A DNA stretch of 64,000 nucleotides from Natronosalvus amylolyticus (GCF_024298845.1 NZ_CP101156.1:868001-932000); one strand, 5' to 3'. Shown: positions 17,993-27,327, counted from the stretch's first letter. Numbers and translations: made by a program. Notes: generated by a model from the letters alone, not told the origin.

Positions 17993-18649
17993 ATGCCCCG
18001 CGACCCTACGAACTGGCAAACGTATCTCGTCACTCAGGAATCTGCAAGCAACGGCCGGAGGACGCCCGAAATCGTCGGACGGGCGCTCGAGGGCGGTATC
18101 GACGTCGTCCAACTTCGGGAGAAGGGCCTCGACGCTCGAGATCGATACGAAGTGGGCAGTGTGGTACGCACGCTAACGGCCGAGGCGGACGTTCCCCTGA
18201 TCGTCAACGACCGGATCGATCTCGCGCGGGCACTCGGTGCCGATGGCGTCCACGTCGGACAATCTGATCTTCCCGTAGCCGTCGCTCGAGACCTCCTCGG
18301 GGAGAGTGCTATCGTCGGCTGTTCGGCTTCGACGGTCGAGGAGGCCCTCGAAGCCGAGCGGGCAGGGGCCTCGTATCTCGGTGTAGGAGCCATCTACGGA
18401 ACGCCCTCGAAATCTGTCGCCGCGAAAAAAGATGGCATCGGCACCGAACGAATCGAAGCGATCGTCGACGCGGTCGATATTCCCGTCATCGGCATTGGCG
18501 GCATAACTGCCGAGAACGCTCGAGCAGTCGTCGACGCCGGCGGGACTGGCGTGGCGGTCATCAGCGAAATTTCGGGGGCCGACGATCCAACGGGCGCAAC
18601 CGAGACGCTCGTCGAGAGGGTCGACGGGGAGGAGCAACCATCTCCATGA
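17993..18649 (+). CDS. thiE: Thiamine-phosphate synthase ThiE
   Basis: A 218-residue TIM-barrel enzyme that couples HMP-pyrophosphate and the thiazole phosphate into thiamine monophosphate. Signatures are DVVQLREKGLD, PLIVNDRIDLA, GADGVHVGQSDLP, the pyrophosphate loop GAIYGTPSKS and the C-terminal IGGITAENARAVVDAG. No thiM or other thi gene is adjacent. I found no CUGAGA-type THI-box in the short upstream region, so a TPP riboswitch is unlikely. A leaderless promoter is plausible. Confidence 0.94.
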   Translation: MPRDPTNWQTYLVTQESASNGRRTPEIVGRALEGGIDVVQLREKGLDARDRYEVGSVVRTLTAEADVPLIVNDRIDLARALGADGVHVGQSDLPVAVARDLLGESAIVGCSASTVEEALEAERAGASYLGVGAIYGTPSKSVAAKKDGIGTERIEAIVDAVDIPVIGIGGITAENARAVVDAGGTGVAVISEISGADDPTGATETLVERVDGEEQPSP

Positions 18650-18743
18650 TCAAAAGTGGGAGCATGAGATCGAGACTCCCCGCCCGCGGAAAGCCCATCG
18701 CCAATGCCAACGTTAACACTCTCTCGAGTGGCACTTCGAACTA

Positions 18744-19682
18744 ATGAGTTCGGTCGAGCGCGACGTATCACGGACGAAAGCCTGGGTGATGGCCGCCCGG
18801 CCACAGACGCTACCCGCGGCCGCTGCGCCAGTCCTGGTGGGGACTGGGCTGGCGGTTCACAACGGCGTCTTCGCCCCGTTGCCGGCGCTGATGGCGTTCA
18901 TCGGCGCGGCACTCATCCAGATCGGGACGAACTTTGCGAACGACTACTACGACGCGATCAAGGGTGCCGATACCGACGACCGGGAAGGGTTCACTCGAGT
19001 TACGCAGTCGGGACTGATCGCCCCGTCACAGGTGAAAGCGGCGACGATACTCACGTTTACCCTCGCGATTCTCTCCGGCACCTATCTCGTCTACGTGGGG
19101 GGTCTGCCGATTCTGGTAATCGGACTCGTGAGCGTCTTTTGTGGCTGGGCGTACACCGGCGGCCCGTACCCACTGGGCTATCACGGATTGGGGGACCTCT
19201 TCGTCTTCGTCTTCTTCGGCCTCGTCGCTGTCGTCGGCACCTACTACGTCCAGGCTGTCGCCCATCTGGAACCCCTGACGAGGACTATCCCTCCGGGTAC
19301 GATTACCACGAGCGCAATCGTGGCGAGTCTACCCATCGCTGGCCTGTCGACGGCAATTTTGGTTGTGAACAACATCCGTGATAAGGAGACGGACGCCGAT
19401 ACGGGAAAGCGCACGCTGGCTGTCCGACTGGGCTACCGAGCCAGCCGACTCGAGTTCACGTTACTGGTGGCTCTCGCCTACGTGGTTCCGCTGTGGTTCT
19501 GGCTCGGCCAGGGCTTCGACGCGACCGTCTTGATCCCCCTCGTGACCGTGCCGTATGCGGCGCTGATCACGCGAACCGTCTGGACGCGAACGGACGGCGA
19601 GGCGTTGAACCCGGCACTCGAGCAAACCGGCAAACTGCTGGCGATGTATGCGGCCCTGTTTTCGGCCGGGCTGGTGATCTGA
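18744..19682 (+). CDS. menA: 1,4-dihydroxy-2-naphthoate polyprenyltransferase MenA
   Basis: A 312-residue UbiA-family membrane prenyltransferase that attaches the isoprenoid tail to DHNA. The two Asp-rich magnesium/diphosphate motifs are NDYYDAIKGAD near residue 72 and NIRDKETDADTGKRTLAVRLG near residue 210. About eight to nine hydrophobic helices surround them. MenA specificity follows from the start WVMAARPQTLPAAAAPVLVG and from context. Its stop lies one base before the menC GTG, so menA-menC-menE form a tight operon. Confidence 0.95.
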   Translation: MSSVERDVSRTKAWVMAARPQTLPAAAAPVLVGTGLAVHNGVFAPLPALMAFIGAALIQIGTNFANDYYDAIKGADTDDREGFTRVTQSGLIAPSQVKAATILTFTLAILSGTYLVYVGGLPILVIGLVSVFCGWAYTGGPYPLGYHGLGDLFVFVFFGLVAVVGTYYVQAVAHLEPLTRTIPPGTITTSAIVASLPIAGLSTAILVVNNIRDKETDADTGKRTLAVRLGYRASRLEFTLLVALAYVVPLWFWLGQGFDATVLIPLVTVPYAALITRTVWTRTDGEALNPALEQTGKLLAMYAALFSAGLVI

Positions 19683-19683
19683 C

Positions 19684-20748
19684 GTGACCTCGGAAGCACC
19701 CGACGTGGGCCTACAGATTCGCCCGTACGAACTCGAACTCGCTGAGCCGTTCGAGACAGCCCAGGGGACGATGAGGACCCGCCGAGGGTTTCTCGTTCGG
19801 GTCGATGCAGGCGATGTGATCGGTATCGGCGAAGCCGCGCCGCTTCCCGGCTGGACGGAGCCCTACGACGACTGTCGAGAGGCACTCGAGAACGCAATCG
19901 ACGTCATCGACTCGGGAACGGCTGCGGCACTCGAGGCTGTCGAACAAACCCCAGCGGCCCGTCACGGGCTGTCCTTGGCTATCGCCGACCGGTACGCGAC
20001 GAAAGCAGCACGGCCGCTGTATCAGTATCTCGGCGACGGGTCGCGGGTTGCGAGAGTGCCGGTCAACGCGACGGTCGGCGCTCGGTCGCTCGAGGAGACG
20101 GTGTCCGCGGCGACCACCGCCTCGGACCGTGGCTTTGGGTGTCTCAAACTCAAAGTCGGGAGCGGGCCGCTAGAGGACGATCTCGAGCGGGTTAGACGCG
20201 TCAGAGCGGCAGTGGACGAGAACGTCGAACTTCGGGTCGACGCCAACGGTGGCTGGACCTACGACGAGGCCGAAACCGCCCTCGAAACCCTCGAAACGGT
20301 GGGGGTCGCGATACTCGAGCAACCACTCCCTGCGGGCGCACTCGGGGGACACACAGCGCTTCGAGAGACCGGATACGACGTCGATATCGCGCTCGACGAA
20401 GGGTTACTCGAACACGGTGTGGACGCCATCTGTGACGCGGAAGCGGCCGACGTGGTCGTATTGAAGCCGATGGCACTCGGCGGGATAGACGTCGCTCGTG
20501 AACTCGTCACCTGGCTCAGCGAACTCGACATCGACCCGCTGGTGACGACCACCATCGACGGCGTGGTCGCCCGAACCGCAGCGGTCCATCTCGCCGCTGC
20601 CATCCCAGACGTCCGCGCCTGCGGGCTGGCGACGGGCGACCTGCTCGCGAACGACCTCGGCCGCGATCCAGTAGTGTTCGAAAAAGGCGCAGCCGTCGTC
20701 CCACAGGCCAAAGGGCTCGGTATCGACGATATCTGGGGTGAGCCGTGA
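19684..20748 (+). CDS. menC: o-Succinylbenzoate synthase MenC
   Basis: A 354-residue enolase-superfamily dehydratase making o-succinylbenzoate from SHCHC. The catalytic Lys pair is in CLKLKVG. Metal ligands appear as RVDANGGW, LEQPL and ALDEGL, and a second Lys is in VVLKPMALGG. The start is GTG at 19684, one base after the menA stop. The gene overlaps menE at TGATG. MenH (SHCHC synthase), which would make its substrate, is not visible in the window. Confidence 0.94.
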   Translation: MTSEAPDVGLQIRPYELELAEPFETAQGTMRTRRGFLVRVDAGDVIGIGEAAPLPGWTEPYDDCREALENAIDVIDSGTAAALEAVEQTPAARHGLSLAIADRYATKAARPLYQYLGDGSRVARVPVNATVGARSLEETVSAATTASDRGFGCLKLKVGSGPLEDDLERVRRVRAAVDENVELRVDANGGWTYDEAETALETLETVGVAILEQPLPAGALGGHTALRETGYDVDIALDEGLLEHGVDAICDAEAADVVVLKPMALGGIDVARELVTWLSELDIDPLVTTTIDGVVARTAAVHLAAAIPDVRACGLATGDLLANDLGRDPVVFEKGAAVVPQAKGLGIDDIWGEP

Positions 20749-22454
20749 TGCCTGCCGAGAGGAAACAAGAAGAATACACACCGCCGCCGGGACTCGAGTG
20801 GGCTACGGGCGACTTACTTGCCAGACGGGCGCGGACCACCCCGGAGCGAACGGCGCTGATCGACGTCGCGACCGAGCGCGAGTGGACCTATCGCGACCTC
20901 GATGTGGCCGTCGACGGACTGAGCCGGCGGTTGCCAGGCTCGAGGGGCGAACGAATCGGCGTCCTACTGGAAACGCGGCCGACGTTCGCCATGCTCCCGT
21001 TCGCCGCGATGCGGACGGAACGAACGCTCGTCCTCCTTAACTGTCGGGAATCGCCCGTCGAACTCGCCGAAAAGGCGACCCGCGCTGGCGTCGAATCGCT
21101 CCTCTGTGGGCGGGAAACCGAATCGCTAGCTCGAGATATTCGGGAGGCAATGGGCGACGGTGTCTCGAGTGAGGGCGAGGAGAACGAAACGAATACGGAC
21201 TCGAGGCAGGTGCCGGTGTATTCGATCGACGAGTCGGAAACGACGGGTGTGATGTTGTTGTCCGAACCGGGGCAAAAAGCGGTAACCGACGCCGAAACGC
21301 GTGAGGGCAACAGAACCGAAACGAGCGAGGGCGACAGTGCCGAGACGAACGAGGGCGACAGAACCGAAACGAGCGAGGGCGTAAATAGCGATTCGAACGA
21401 AAACATCCTCCTCATCGCCTTCACGTCCGGGACGACGGGAACGCCGAAAGGCGTCACACTGACCGCAACTAATCTGGTCTCGAGTGCGGTCGCCTCTGCG
21501 TTCAGACTCGGCGTCGACCGCACTGACCGGTGGCTCTGTTGTCTCCCGATGTATCATATGGGTGGGCTCGCGCCAGTGTTCAGATGTGCCCTGTACGGGA
21601 CGACGGTGGTGCTCCAGCGAGCGTTCGAACCACCGGAAACGGCCCGAGTTCTCGAGGACTACGACGTCACCGGCGTTTCACTCGTCCCGACGATGCTCAA
21701 TCGACTCCTGGAAGCCGGGTGGGAACCTGCAAGCTCACTTCGGTTCGTGTTACTCGGGGGAGCGCCCGCGGATTCACGTCTGCTCGAGCGCTGTGAACGA
21801 ACCGACGTACCCGTCTACCCAACCTACGGCATGACCGAAACGGCATCACAGATCGCGACGGCGACCCCCGAGGAAGCGTTCGCCCACGACGGGACCGTCG
21901 GGCAAGCACTCGTTTGCACGTCGGTTTCGGTACTCGACGAGGACGGGACGCCGGCTGAACCCGGCAGCCCTGGCGAACTCGTCGTCTCCGGACCGACTGT
22001 CACCCCTGGCTATCTCGATCCGGAGCAGACAGCCGCTGCTTTCAGCACTCGAGGGCTCCGCACCGGTGACGTGGGCTTTCGCGACGAGGACGGACGCCTG
22101 TGGATTCTGGACCGCCGGGCGGATCGAATCGTCACCGGCGGCGAAAACGTCGACCCGGCGAAGGTTAGGCAGGTCCTCGAGTCCCATTCAGGCGTGAGGA
22201 AGGCGGCAGTCGTCGGCCTCGACGACCCCGAGTGGGGCGAACGTGTGGCGGCCCTCGTCGTTCCTGAGGACGACGACGGTACACTCGAGGTTTCGGCGGT
22301 ACAGACCTACTGCCGAGAACGACTCGCCGGGTTCAAAGTGCCGAAAACGATCGGGCAGGCCCCAGCGCTTCCGCGAACCGCCTCAGGCACCGTCGACCGT
22401 GAGGAAGCGCGGGCGAAACTCGAGGAACACGGTATCGATCTCACCGAAAGCTAA
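20748..22454 (+). CDS. menE: o-Succinylbenzoate-CoA ligase MenE
   Basis: A 568-residue ANL-family adenylating enzyme that activates o-succinylbenzoate for MenB. The AMP-binding P-loop is FTSGTTGTPKG near residue 225, the motif YPTYGMTETASQ follows near 360, the hinge is DRRADRIVTGGENVDP, and the C-terminal catalytic Lys is in RTASGTVDREE. ATG 20748 (or GTG 20745) overlaps the menC stop. A low-complexity acidic insertion just before the P-loop is built of 24-bp repeats (21303-21398), which most homologues would not need. Confidence 0.93.
   Translation: MPAERKQEEYTPPPGLEWATGDLLARRARTTPERTALIDVATEREWTYRDLDVAVDGLSRRLPGSRGERIGVLLETRPTFAMLPFAAMRTERTLVLLNCRESPVELAEKATRAGVESLLCGRETESLARDIREAMGDGVSSEGEENETNTDSRQVPVYSIDESETTGVMLLSEPGQKAVTDAETREGNRTETSEGDSAETNEGDRTETSEGVNSDSNENILLIAFTSGTTGTPKGVTLTATNLVSSAVASAFRLGVDRTDRWLCCLPMYHMGGLAPVFRCALYGTTVVLQRAFEPPETARVLEDYDVTGVSLVPTMLNRLLEAGWEPASSLRFVLLGGAPADSRLLERCERTDVPVYPTYGMTETASQIATATPEEAFAHDGTVGQALVCTSVSVLDEDGTPAEPGSPGELVVSGPTVTPGYLDPEQTAAAFSTRGLRTGDVGFRDEDGRLWILDRRADRIVTGGENVDPAKVRQVLESHSGVRKAAVVGLDDPEWGERVAALVVPEDDDGTLEVSAVQTYCRERLAGFKVPKTIGQAPALPRTASGTVDREEARAKLEEHGIDLTES
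21303..21398 (+). repeat. In-frame 24-bp tandem repeat inside menE
   Basis: Four 24-base units start at 21303, 21327, 21351 and 21375, each beginning GAGGGC. They encode octapeptides EGNRTETS, EGDSAETN, EGDRTETS and EGVNSDSN. The first three are closely similar and the fourth is diverged. The unit keeps the frame and adds an acidic, probably surface-exposed loop before the adenylation motif. Confidence 0.85.
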
Positions 22455-22480
22455 AGTCGTCACCGTTACTCCGCTTACTC

Positions 22481-23389
22481 GTGTGTACGCTTGTCTTCGC
22501 CTGGCAGGTCTTCGATAGCGCACCGGTAGCGGTCGCTGCCAACCGTGACGAGCAACTCGATCGCCCCGCGAGTCCACCGGCGGTCTACGCGACGGACCCG
22601 GTCGTCATCGCGCCTCGAGACGTTCAGGCCGGCGGGACCTGGATCGGCGTGAACGAGGCGGGGCTGTTCACCGGGATTACGAACCGCTGGCTGGACGACG
22701 ACCTCCCTAGCGACCGCTCCCGAGGGAAACTCGTCGCCGACGTGTTATCCTGTTCGTCGGCAGCCGAAGCCCGAACCCACGTCAAACGGGCGCTCGAGAG
22801 CCACGCGTACGACGGGTTCAACCTCGTTATCGCCGATGGCAGCGACGCCTGGTGTCTCGAGTGGGACGGTGCTAGTTCCTGGACCGCGTTCGACCCCGGC
22901 GTGCACATCGTGTACAACACGGGATTCGACGACGTCGCCGAGATACCAACCCGCCGAGGTGCGGTCGCGAGCGACCAGGCAACGAACGCACGGCGGGTAA
23001 AACGGCGACTCGAGGAGGCGCTCGAAGACCAGCAACCATCATCGGGCGACGTGAGCGCCCCGGCGTGCTCGAGCGATACACCGGACTCGGACGCACCGGC
23101 ATCCTCGAGCGATACACCGGACTCGGACGCACAAGTAGACTCGAGTGCGGTTTCGGACTGGCTAAAGACCGCCGGTACCGTCCTCGGCGACCACGAGTAC
23201 GGCGTCTGCGTTCACGGCGACGGATTTGGGACGCGGTCGTCCTCACGGCTTGCCCTGGGTGGAGTGGCCCAGACACAGTATGCGGTGACCGACGGACCGC
23301 CCTGTCGAAACCAGTACAGAGACGTCGACCTCGGCGATGAATTTCGCGACCGCGTCGCTCGAGTGCTGGCCGACGAAGGCCACATTTAA
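22481..23389 (+). CDS. NRDE family protein (TANGO2-like)
   Basis: A 302-residue protein beginning Met-Cys-Thr-Leu, with the eponymous NRDE motif (AANRDEQLDRP) near residue 22. Cys2 would become the N-terminal residue after Met removal, as in Ntn-hydrolase-like proteins. Family members are linked to heme/lipid metabolism in eukaryotes, but the biochemical role in archaea is unknown. The start is GTG at 22481, required for the conserved MCTL. An in-frame 36-bp duplication (23068-23131) encodes repeated SSDTPDSDAPA. The gene follows menE by 26 bases, so it may be the last gene of the men operon. Confidence 0.88.
   Translation: MCTLVFAWQVFDSAPVAVAANRDEQLDRPASPPAVYATDPVVIAPRDVQAGGTWIGVNEAGLFTGITNRWLDDDLPSDRSRGKLVADVLSCSSAAEARTHVKRALESHAYDGFNLVIADGSDAWCLEWDGASSWTAFDPGVHIVYNTGFDDVAEIPTRRGAVASDQATNARRVKRRLEEALEDQQPSSGDVSAPACSSDTPDSDAPASSSDTPDSDAQVDSSAVSDWLKTAGTVLGDHEYGVCVHGDGFGTRSSSRLALGGVAQTQYAVTDGPPCRNQYRDVDLGDEFRDRVARVLADEGHI
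23068..23131 (+). repeat. 36-bp period direct repeat inside the NRDE gene
   Basis: A perfect 28-base sequence beginning CTCGAGCGATACACC occurs at 23068-23095 and again at 23104-23131. The 36-base period preserves the frame and duplicates a Ser/Asp-rich dodecapeptide. Confidence 0.85.
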
Positions 23390-23470
23390 GCGGGTTGCGA
23401 CCGGTGTACGTCGTATGGACGCAACGGAGCCTGTAGCGCTCGGTACGGAGTCGCTCGAGGTGGTCGATCG

Positions 23471-23821
23471 ATGAGTGTGTCGGCGGCCGAAGCCAACCTT
23501 TCGGAGGACGAACGTGCGGGACTCGAACTGGTGCGAATATCGGGCGGCATTCACCAGAGCGATTTCTGGAAGGAACTCGATGTCTCCTCACGGAAAGGGA
23601 GCCGGATCGTCGAATCGCTCGTCGAAAAAGAGTTGGTAGAACGAGAAGAGACGGTATACGACGGTCACAACACCTACTTCATCACGCCGACCGCTCGAGA
23701 CCTCGATTTCACGCTGTTGATGGCCGGCGACATGCTTTCGCCGTTCATCGGCGAAGAGGAGGTCGATCCGAACAGTGACGCGTTCTCACAGTGGATCATG
23801 AACCTCGCCTACCAGGAATAG
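23471..23821 (+). CDS. Winged helix-turn-helix transcriptional regulator
   Basis: A 116-residue protein with a winged HTH: helices around GLELVRISGGIHQSDFWKEL, the recognition helix SSRKGSRIVESLVEKELV, and a wing at EETVYDGHNTYFITPTARDL. The C-terminal 40 residues are acidic (FIGEEEVDPNSDAF) and may mediate dimerisation. The recognition pattern resembles MarR/ArsR-like haloarchaeal regulators. The target is unknown; it lies just downstream of the NRDE gene on the same strand. Confidence 0.78.
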   Translation: MSVSAAEANLSEDERAGLELVRISGGIHQSDFWKELDVSSRKGSRIVESLVEKELVEREETVYDGHNTYFITPTARDLDFTLLMAGDMLSPFIGEEEVDPNSDAFSQWIMNLAYQE

Positions 23822-23848
23822 TCGAAACCGTCGAAAGCAGTATTTTCC

Positions 23849-24259
23849 TTACCGACCGGGAATCCGTTCGATGAGAACGAACGGATCCCGTTCGCGATTG
23901 TAGTAGGGCACGTCACCATCGATGGATTCGATGAGTCGGCGGTGTACTTCGCGTGCAGCCCGGCCTTCGTCCGGGTTAAGATGATGGAGACCCCGCATAT
24001 CGATCCAGAAGCCGCCATCGAGCCAGAGCAACGTCTCGTCGTTGGACTGATAGACGACATCGCCCTTCTCGGTCAGTCCCTCGATTGCCAGTTGCCGTCC
24101 AGAGAGCTGAGCGCGAGCGAGCACCGCCACCAGTTGCTGTCGTGAGACTGGTGCGTGCAGCGCGACGTCGTCGATACTGTCACCGAAGTACTCCTCGACG
24201 AGATCACACGCTCTCGAGAACTCGTCAAATTCGACGTCGTGATCCTGGGTAATCTTCAT
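23849..24259 (-). CDS. Hypothetical protein
   Basis: A 136-residue acidic soluble protein, for which I recognise no family. The N-terminal 60 residues look helical (EFSRACDLVEEYFGDSIDDVALHA). The C-terminal half has a strand-rich part with tryptophans (LLWLDGGFWIDMRGLHHL) and ends FVLIERIPGR. No Cys clusters or membrane helices are present. It sits between the convergent HTH gene and the gatA end, with a short A/T-rich upstream region that could hold its promoter. Confidence 0.65.
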   Translation of the reverse strand: MKITQDHDVEFDEFSRACDLVEEYFGDSIDDVALHAPVSRQQLVAVLARAQLSGRQLAIEGLTEKGDVVYQSNDETLLWLDGGFWIDMRGLHHLNPDEGRAAREVHRRLIESIDGDVPYYNRERDPFVLIERIPGR

Positions 24260-24352
24260 GAGTGGAGGGAAACGAATTACCTATGGAGATATTCTCAAAT
24301 CCTTCATATAAATCTATGGGAGTTTCTCAGCAGCGATGAGCGATAAATCGCT

Positions 24353-25624
24353 TTACTCGAGGGCGCTTCCTGCTCGGATGAGCTGTCGTTCGCCGAACGC
24401 CGGGCCGACCAGTTGCATTCCCACCGGGAGACCGTCGGCGTCGCCAATCGGGACGGAAATGGCAGGCAGGTCAGCGAGGTTGACCGGGACGGTGTTCGCA
24501 TCGGCGAGATACATCTGCAAGGGGTCGTCGAGACTCTCACCGAGTTCGAAGGGTGTCACGGGCATCGTGGGCGAGGCCAGCACGTCGGCCTCTTCGAGGG
24601 CACTGTCGAAGTCCTGTTTGACCCACGCTCGAGCGTTCTGTGCCTTTTTGTAGTACTTGTCGTGATACCCCGCAGAGAGGGCGTAGGTGCCCAACAGGAT
24701 ACGGCGTTTAACTTCGTCACCGAAGCCTTCGGCACGGCCGGCCGCAAACGTCTCGTTCCAGTTGCCGTCGAAGCCACCCGAGTGGCCGTAGCGGACGCCG
24801 TCGAATCGGGCTAGATTAGAGGAGGCCTCGGACATGGCGATCACGTAGTAGGCCTCGACAGCGTGTTCGACCGAGGGGAGACTGACGTCGTGGGTCGTCG
24901 CACCCTGCGATTCGAGTTGCTCGATACCATCCCAGAAAGCGTCGACGACGCCGTCTTCGGCCCCCTCCAGCAGTTCGGTCGGAATCCCGATCGAAAGTCC
25001 GTCGACGTTCCCGTCGGCCGCATCGGAGTAGGCGACGTCTCCCTGTGGTGGGTCCCGAGTCGTCCCGTCCCGCTCGTCCACGCCGGCGATGACCTCGAGC
25101 AACGTCGCCGCGTCCTCGACGGTGCCCGCAATCGGACCGATCTGCTCGAGGCTGTTGGCGTAGGCGACCAGGCCGTACCGTGAAACCAGCCCGTAGGTCG
25201 GTTTGATTCCGACGACGCCACAGAAGGCAGCCGGACAGCGAATCGAGCCGCCCGTGTCACTGCCCAGCGCCAGGTCAGCAGCGCCGGCGGCGACGGCTGC
25301 GGCAGAGCCGCCTGAGGATCCACCGGGGACGTGACCCGGTGCAGCCGGATTGTCGGTCGGGCCAAAATACGACGTTTCGGTCGTGGTCCCCATCCCGAAC
25401 TCGTCCATGTTCGTCTTTCCGACGATGGTTCCGCCGGCATCGGTGATCCGCTCGACCACGGTCGCATCGTACGGCGGCACGTAATCGGCGAGCATCTTCG
25501 ACCCGCACGTGGTTTTCACCCCGTCGGTCGAGATGTTGTCTTTGACCGCGACCTGCTTCCCGGCCAGCGGGCCATCCGATTCACCGTCGATCGTCGCCTC
25601 GGTAATGAAAATATCGTCACTCAT
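24353..25624 (-). CDS. gatA: Glu-tRNA(Gln)/Asp-tRNA(Asn) amidotransferase subunit A (GatA)
   Basis: A 423-residue amidase-signature protein that releases ammonia from glutamine for the tRNA-dependent amidation carried out with GatB and GatC. The catalytic Lys is in QVAVKDN, the cis-Ser in [15 protein letters not shown], and the nucleophilic Ser region in [16 protein letters not shown]. Start 25624 (MSDDIF) is chosen over 25633. It follows gatC by 12 bases. gatB is not in the window, as usual in haloarchaea. Confidence 0.96.
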   Translation of the reverse strand: MSDDIFITEATIDGESDGPLAGKQVAVKDNISTDGVKTTCGSKMLADYVPPYDATVVERITDAGGTIVGKTNMDEFGMGTTTETSYFGPTDNPAAPGHVPGGSSGGSAAAVAAGAADLALGSDTGGSIRCPAAFCGVVGIKPTYGLVSRYGLVAYANSLEQIGPIAGTVEDAATLLEVIAGVDERDGTTRDPPQGDVAYSDAADGNVDGLSIGIPTELLEGAEDGVVDAFWDGIEQLESQGATTHDVSLPSVEHAVEAYYVIAMSEASSNLARFDGVRYGHSGGFDGNWNETFAAGRAEGFGDEVKRRILLGTYALSAGYHDKYYKKAQNARAWVKQDFDSALEEADVLASPTMPVTPFELGESLDDPLQMYLADANTVPVNLADLPAISVPIGDADGLPVGMQLVGPAFGERQLIRAGSALE

Positions 25625-25636
25625 AAAAAACACCGC

Positions 25637-25915
25637 TCAGGAGACGTTCGGCCCCTTGAAGTAATCGTCTTCGTGATCCGGAGCGTTCTGTAACGCTTCG
25701 GCCGTCTCGAGGCTCGCTCGCACCTCGTCCGGTCGCATCACGTTCGTCAACTCGGTCTCGCTGTCGACCTCGGGTACCGCATCGAGCGTCTCGAAATACG
25801 CGAGGATGTTAGCGAACTGCTCGGTAAATCGTTCGACCTCATCGTCCTCGAGGTCCACTCTGGCCAGCCCGGCCACGTGGCGAACGTCTTCGGGCGTGAC
25901 AACGTCGTCGCTCAT
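25637..25915 (-). CDS. gatC: Amidotransferase subunit C (GatC)
   Basis: A 92-residue GatC with the N-terminal helix TPEDVRHVAGLARVDLEDDE, the FTEQFANILAYFETLDAV region that wraps around GatA, and the C-terminal NVMRPDEV...ALQNAPDHEDDYFKGP segment typical of the family. Start 25915 gives MSDDVVTPEDV; the upstream in-frame ATG at 25972 adds a Cys-containing extension unlike GatC. It is co-transcribed with gatA and divergent from tfb across about 195 bases. Confidence 0.94.
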   Translation of the reverse strand: MSDDVVTPEDVRHVAGLARVDLEDDEVERFTEQFANILAYFETLDAVPEVDSETELTNVMRPDEVRASLETAEALQNAPDHEDDYFKGPNVS

Positions 25916-26111
25916 ATGTGAGCACTCTGGGCAACGGGGAGTAAGGGTTTCGATACGCCCCTCGAGAGCCAACGGTAGACGGACGGGTCAAACGCCGTTG
26001 TTCGACCAGTCGGTTCACCGAGAAACGACCCTAACAATGTGAGCCCTGTTGGCTAAGTGGGCTTCATCCCTAGGCTCTCGTACGGAAACGGTCCCCAAAA
26101 CACCCACTACA

Positions 26112-27086
26112 ATGACTGATACAACTATGCGGACGCGACAGTGGCAATCGCGGACCGACACGAAAACCGACGTCGACACGCGCGAAGAACGCACAGCGTG
26201 TCCCGAGTGCGGTGGACGACTCGAAACCGACCTCGAGCACGGCGAAACCGCCTGTGAATCGTGCGGTCTCGTCGTCGAAACCGACGAGATCGATCGTGGA
26301 CCGGAGTGGCGTGCGTTCGACAGTGGAGAGCGAGACGAAAAGAGTCGTGTCGGCGCACCAACCACGAAAATGATGCACGACGACGGCCTCTCGACGAATA
26401 TCGGCTGGCAGAATAAAGACGCCTACGGCCGATCGCTGTCGAGTCGCCAGCGCCAGAAGATGCAACGGCTCCGGACGTGGAACGAGCGCTTTCGCACGCG
26501 AGATGCCAAAGAACGCAACCTGAAGCAAGCCCTCGGTGAAATCGATCGAATGGCCTCCGCACTCGGCCTCCCGAAAACCGTCCGCGAGACCGCGAGCGTC
26601 ATCTATCGTCGAGCACTCGACGAAGATCTGCTCCCCGGCCGCTCGATCGAAGGGGTCGCGACCGCGTCACTCTACGCCGCCGCTCGCCAGGCCGGAACGC
26701 CACGCAGCCTCGACGAAATCAGCGCCGTCAGCCGCGTCGAACGCGACGAAATCGCGCGCACCTACCGATACGTCGTCCGCGAACTCGGCCTCGAGGTCCA
26801 GCCCGCCGACCCCGAAAGCTACGTCCCCCGGTTTGCGAGTGACCTCGGGATATCCGACGAAACCGAACGTCAGGCCCGAAAGCTGATGCAAACGGCCAAA
26901 TCCGAGGGGCTGCACTCCGGAAAGTCACCCGTCGGTCTGGCTGCTGCAGGCGTGTACGCGGCCGCACTGTTGACGAACGAAAAGGTAACTCAGAGTGCAG
27001 TGAGCGACGTCGCGAACGTCTCGGAAGTGACGATCCGTAACCGGTATCACGAACTTCTCGAGGCCGAAAAAGGCCCACAGCGCTAA
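26112..27086 (+). CDS. tfb: Transcription initiation factor IIB (TFB)
   Basis: A 324-residue archaeal TFB, which bridges TBP-bound promoters and RNA polymerase. The N-terminal zinc ribbon has CPECGG...CESCG (residues about 30-50). The B-reader/linker contains KSRVGAPTTKMMHDDGLSTNI, and two cyclin repeats follow (ALGLPKTVRETASVIYRRA and GISDETERQARKLMQTAKSEG). The C-terminal HTH binding the BRE includes AVSDVANVSEVTIRNRY. Start 26112 is preferred over 26049. A short hairpin lies in its leader (26042-26063). Haloarchaea carry several TFBs; which paralogue this is cannot be told here. Confidence 0.95.
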   Translation: MTDTTMRTRQWQSRTDTKTDVDTREERTACPECGGRLETDLEHGETACESCGLVVETDEIDRGPEWRAFDSGERDEKSRVGAPTTKMMHDDGLSTNIGWQNKDAYGRSLSSRQRQKMQRLRTWNERFRTRDAKERNLKQALGEIDRMASALGLPKTVRETASVIYRRALDEDLLPGRSIEGVATASLYAAARQAGTPRSLDEISAVSRVERDEIARTYRYVVRELGLEVQPADPESYVPRFASDLGISDETERQARKLMQTAKSEGLHSGKSPVGLAAAGVYAAALLTNEKVTQSAVSDVANVSEVTIRNRYHELLEAEKGPQR

Positions 27087-27198
27087 CCAGTCTCCTGAAT
27101 CCAAACGGTTGCGTAATCCCTCGAAAGGGTCGCCTACTCGTCCGCACTCGAGGAGTAAGCGGCACATACTGAGGGTAGGTGAGCCCAACACTGGACGT

Positions 27199-27327
27199 AT
27201 GCGCTGTGACAACTGTCAAGAGCACGGGGGGCGAGCATACGTACTCAAAACGTACGTCGAACGCGGTGGCGAGCAAACGATCGATCTCGAGTTCTGTTCG
27301 GCGACCTGCCTTCGCGAGTGGACCTGA
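27199..27327 (+). CDS. Small zinc-finger protein, 42 residues
   Basis: A compact protein beginning MRCDNCQEHGG and ending FCSATCLREW. The two CxxC-type pairs are about 30 residues apart, as in small treble-clef/zinc-ribbon proteins common in haloarchaea (DUF7576-like). The ATG at 27199 is chosen because the upstream in-frame extension is basic and unlike the neighbours. Its role is unknown; such micro-proteins are usually regulatory or adaptor-like. Confidence 0.75.
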   Translation: MRCDNCQEHGGRAYVLKTYVERGGEQTIDLEFCSATCLREWT

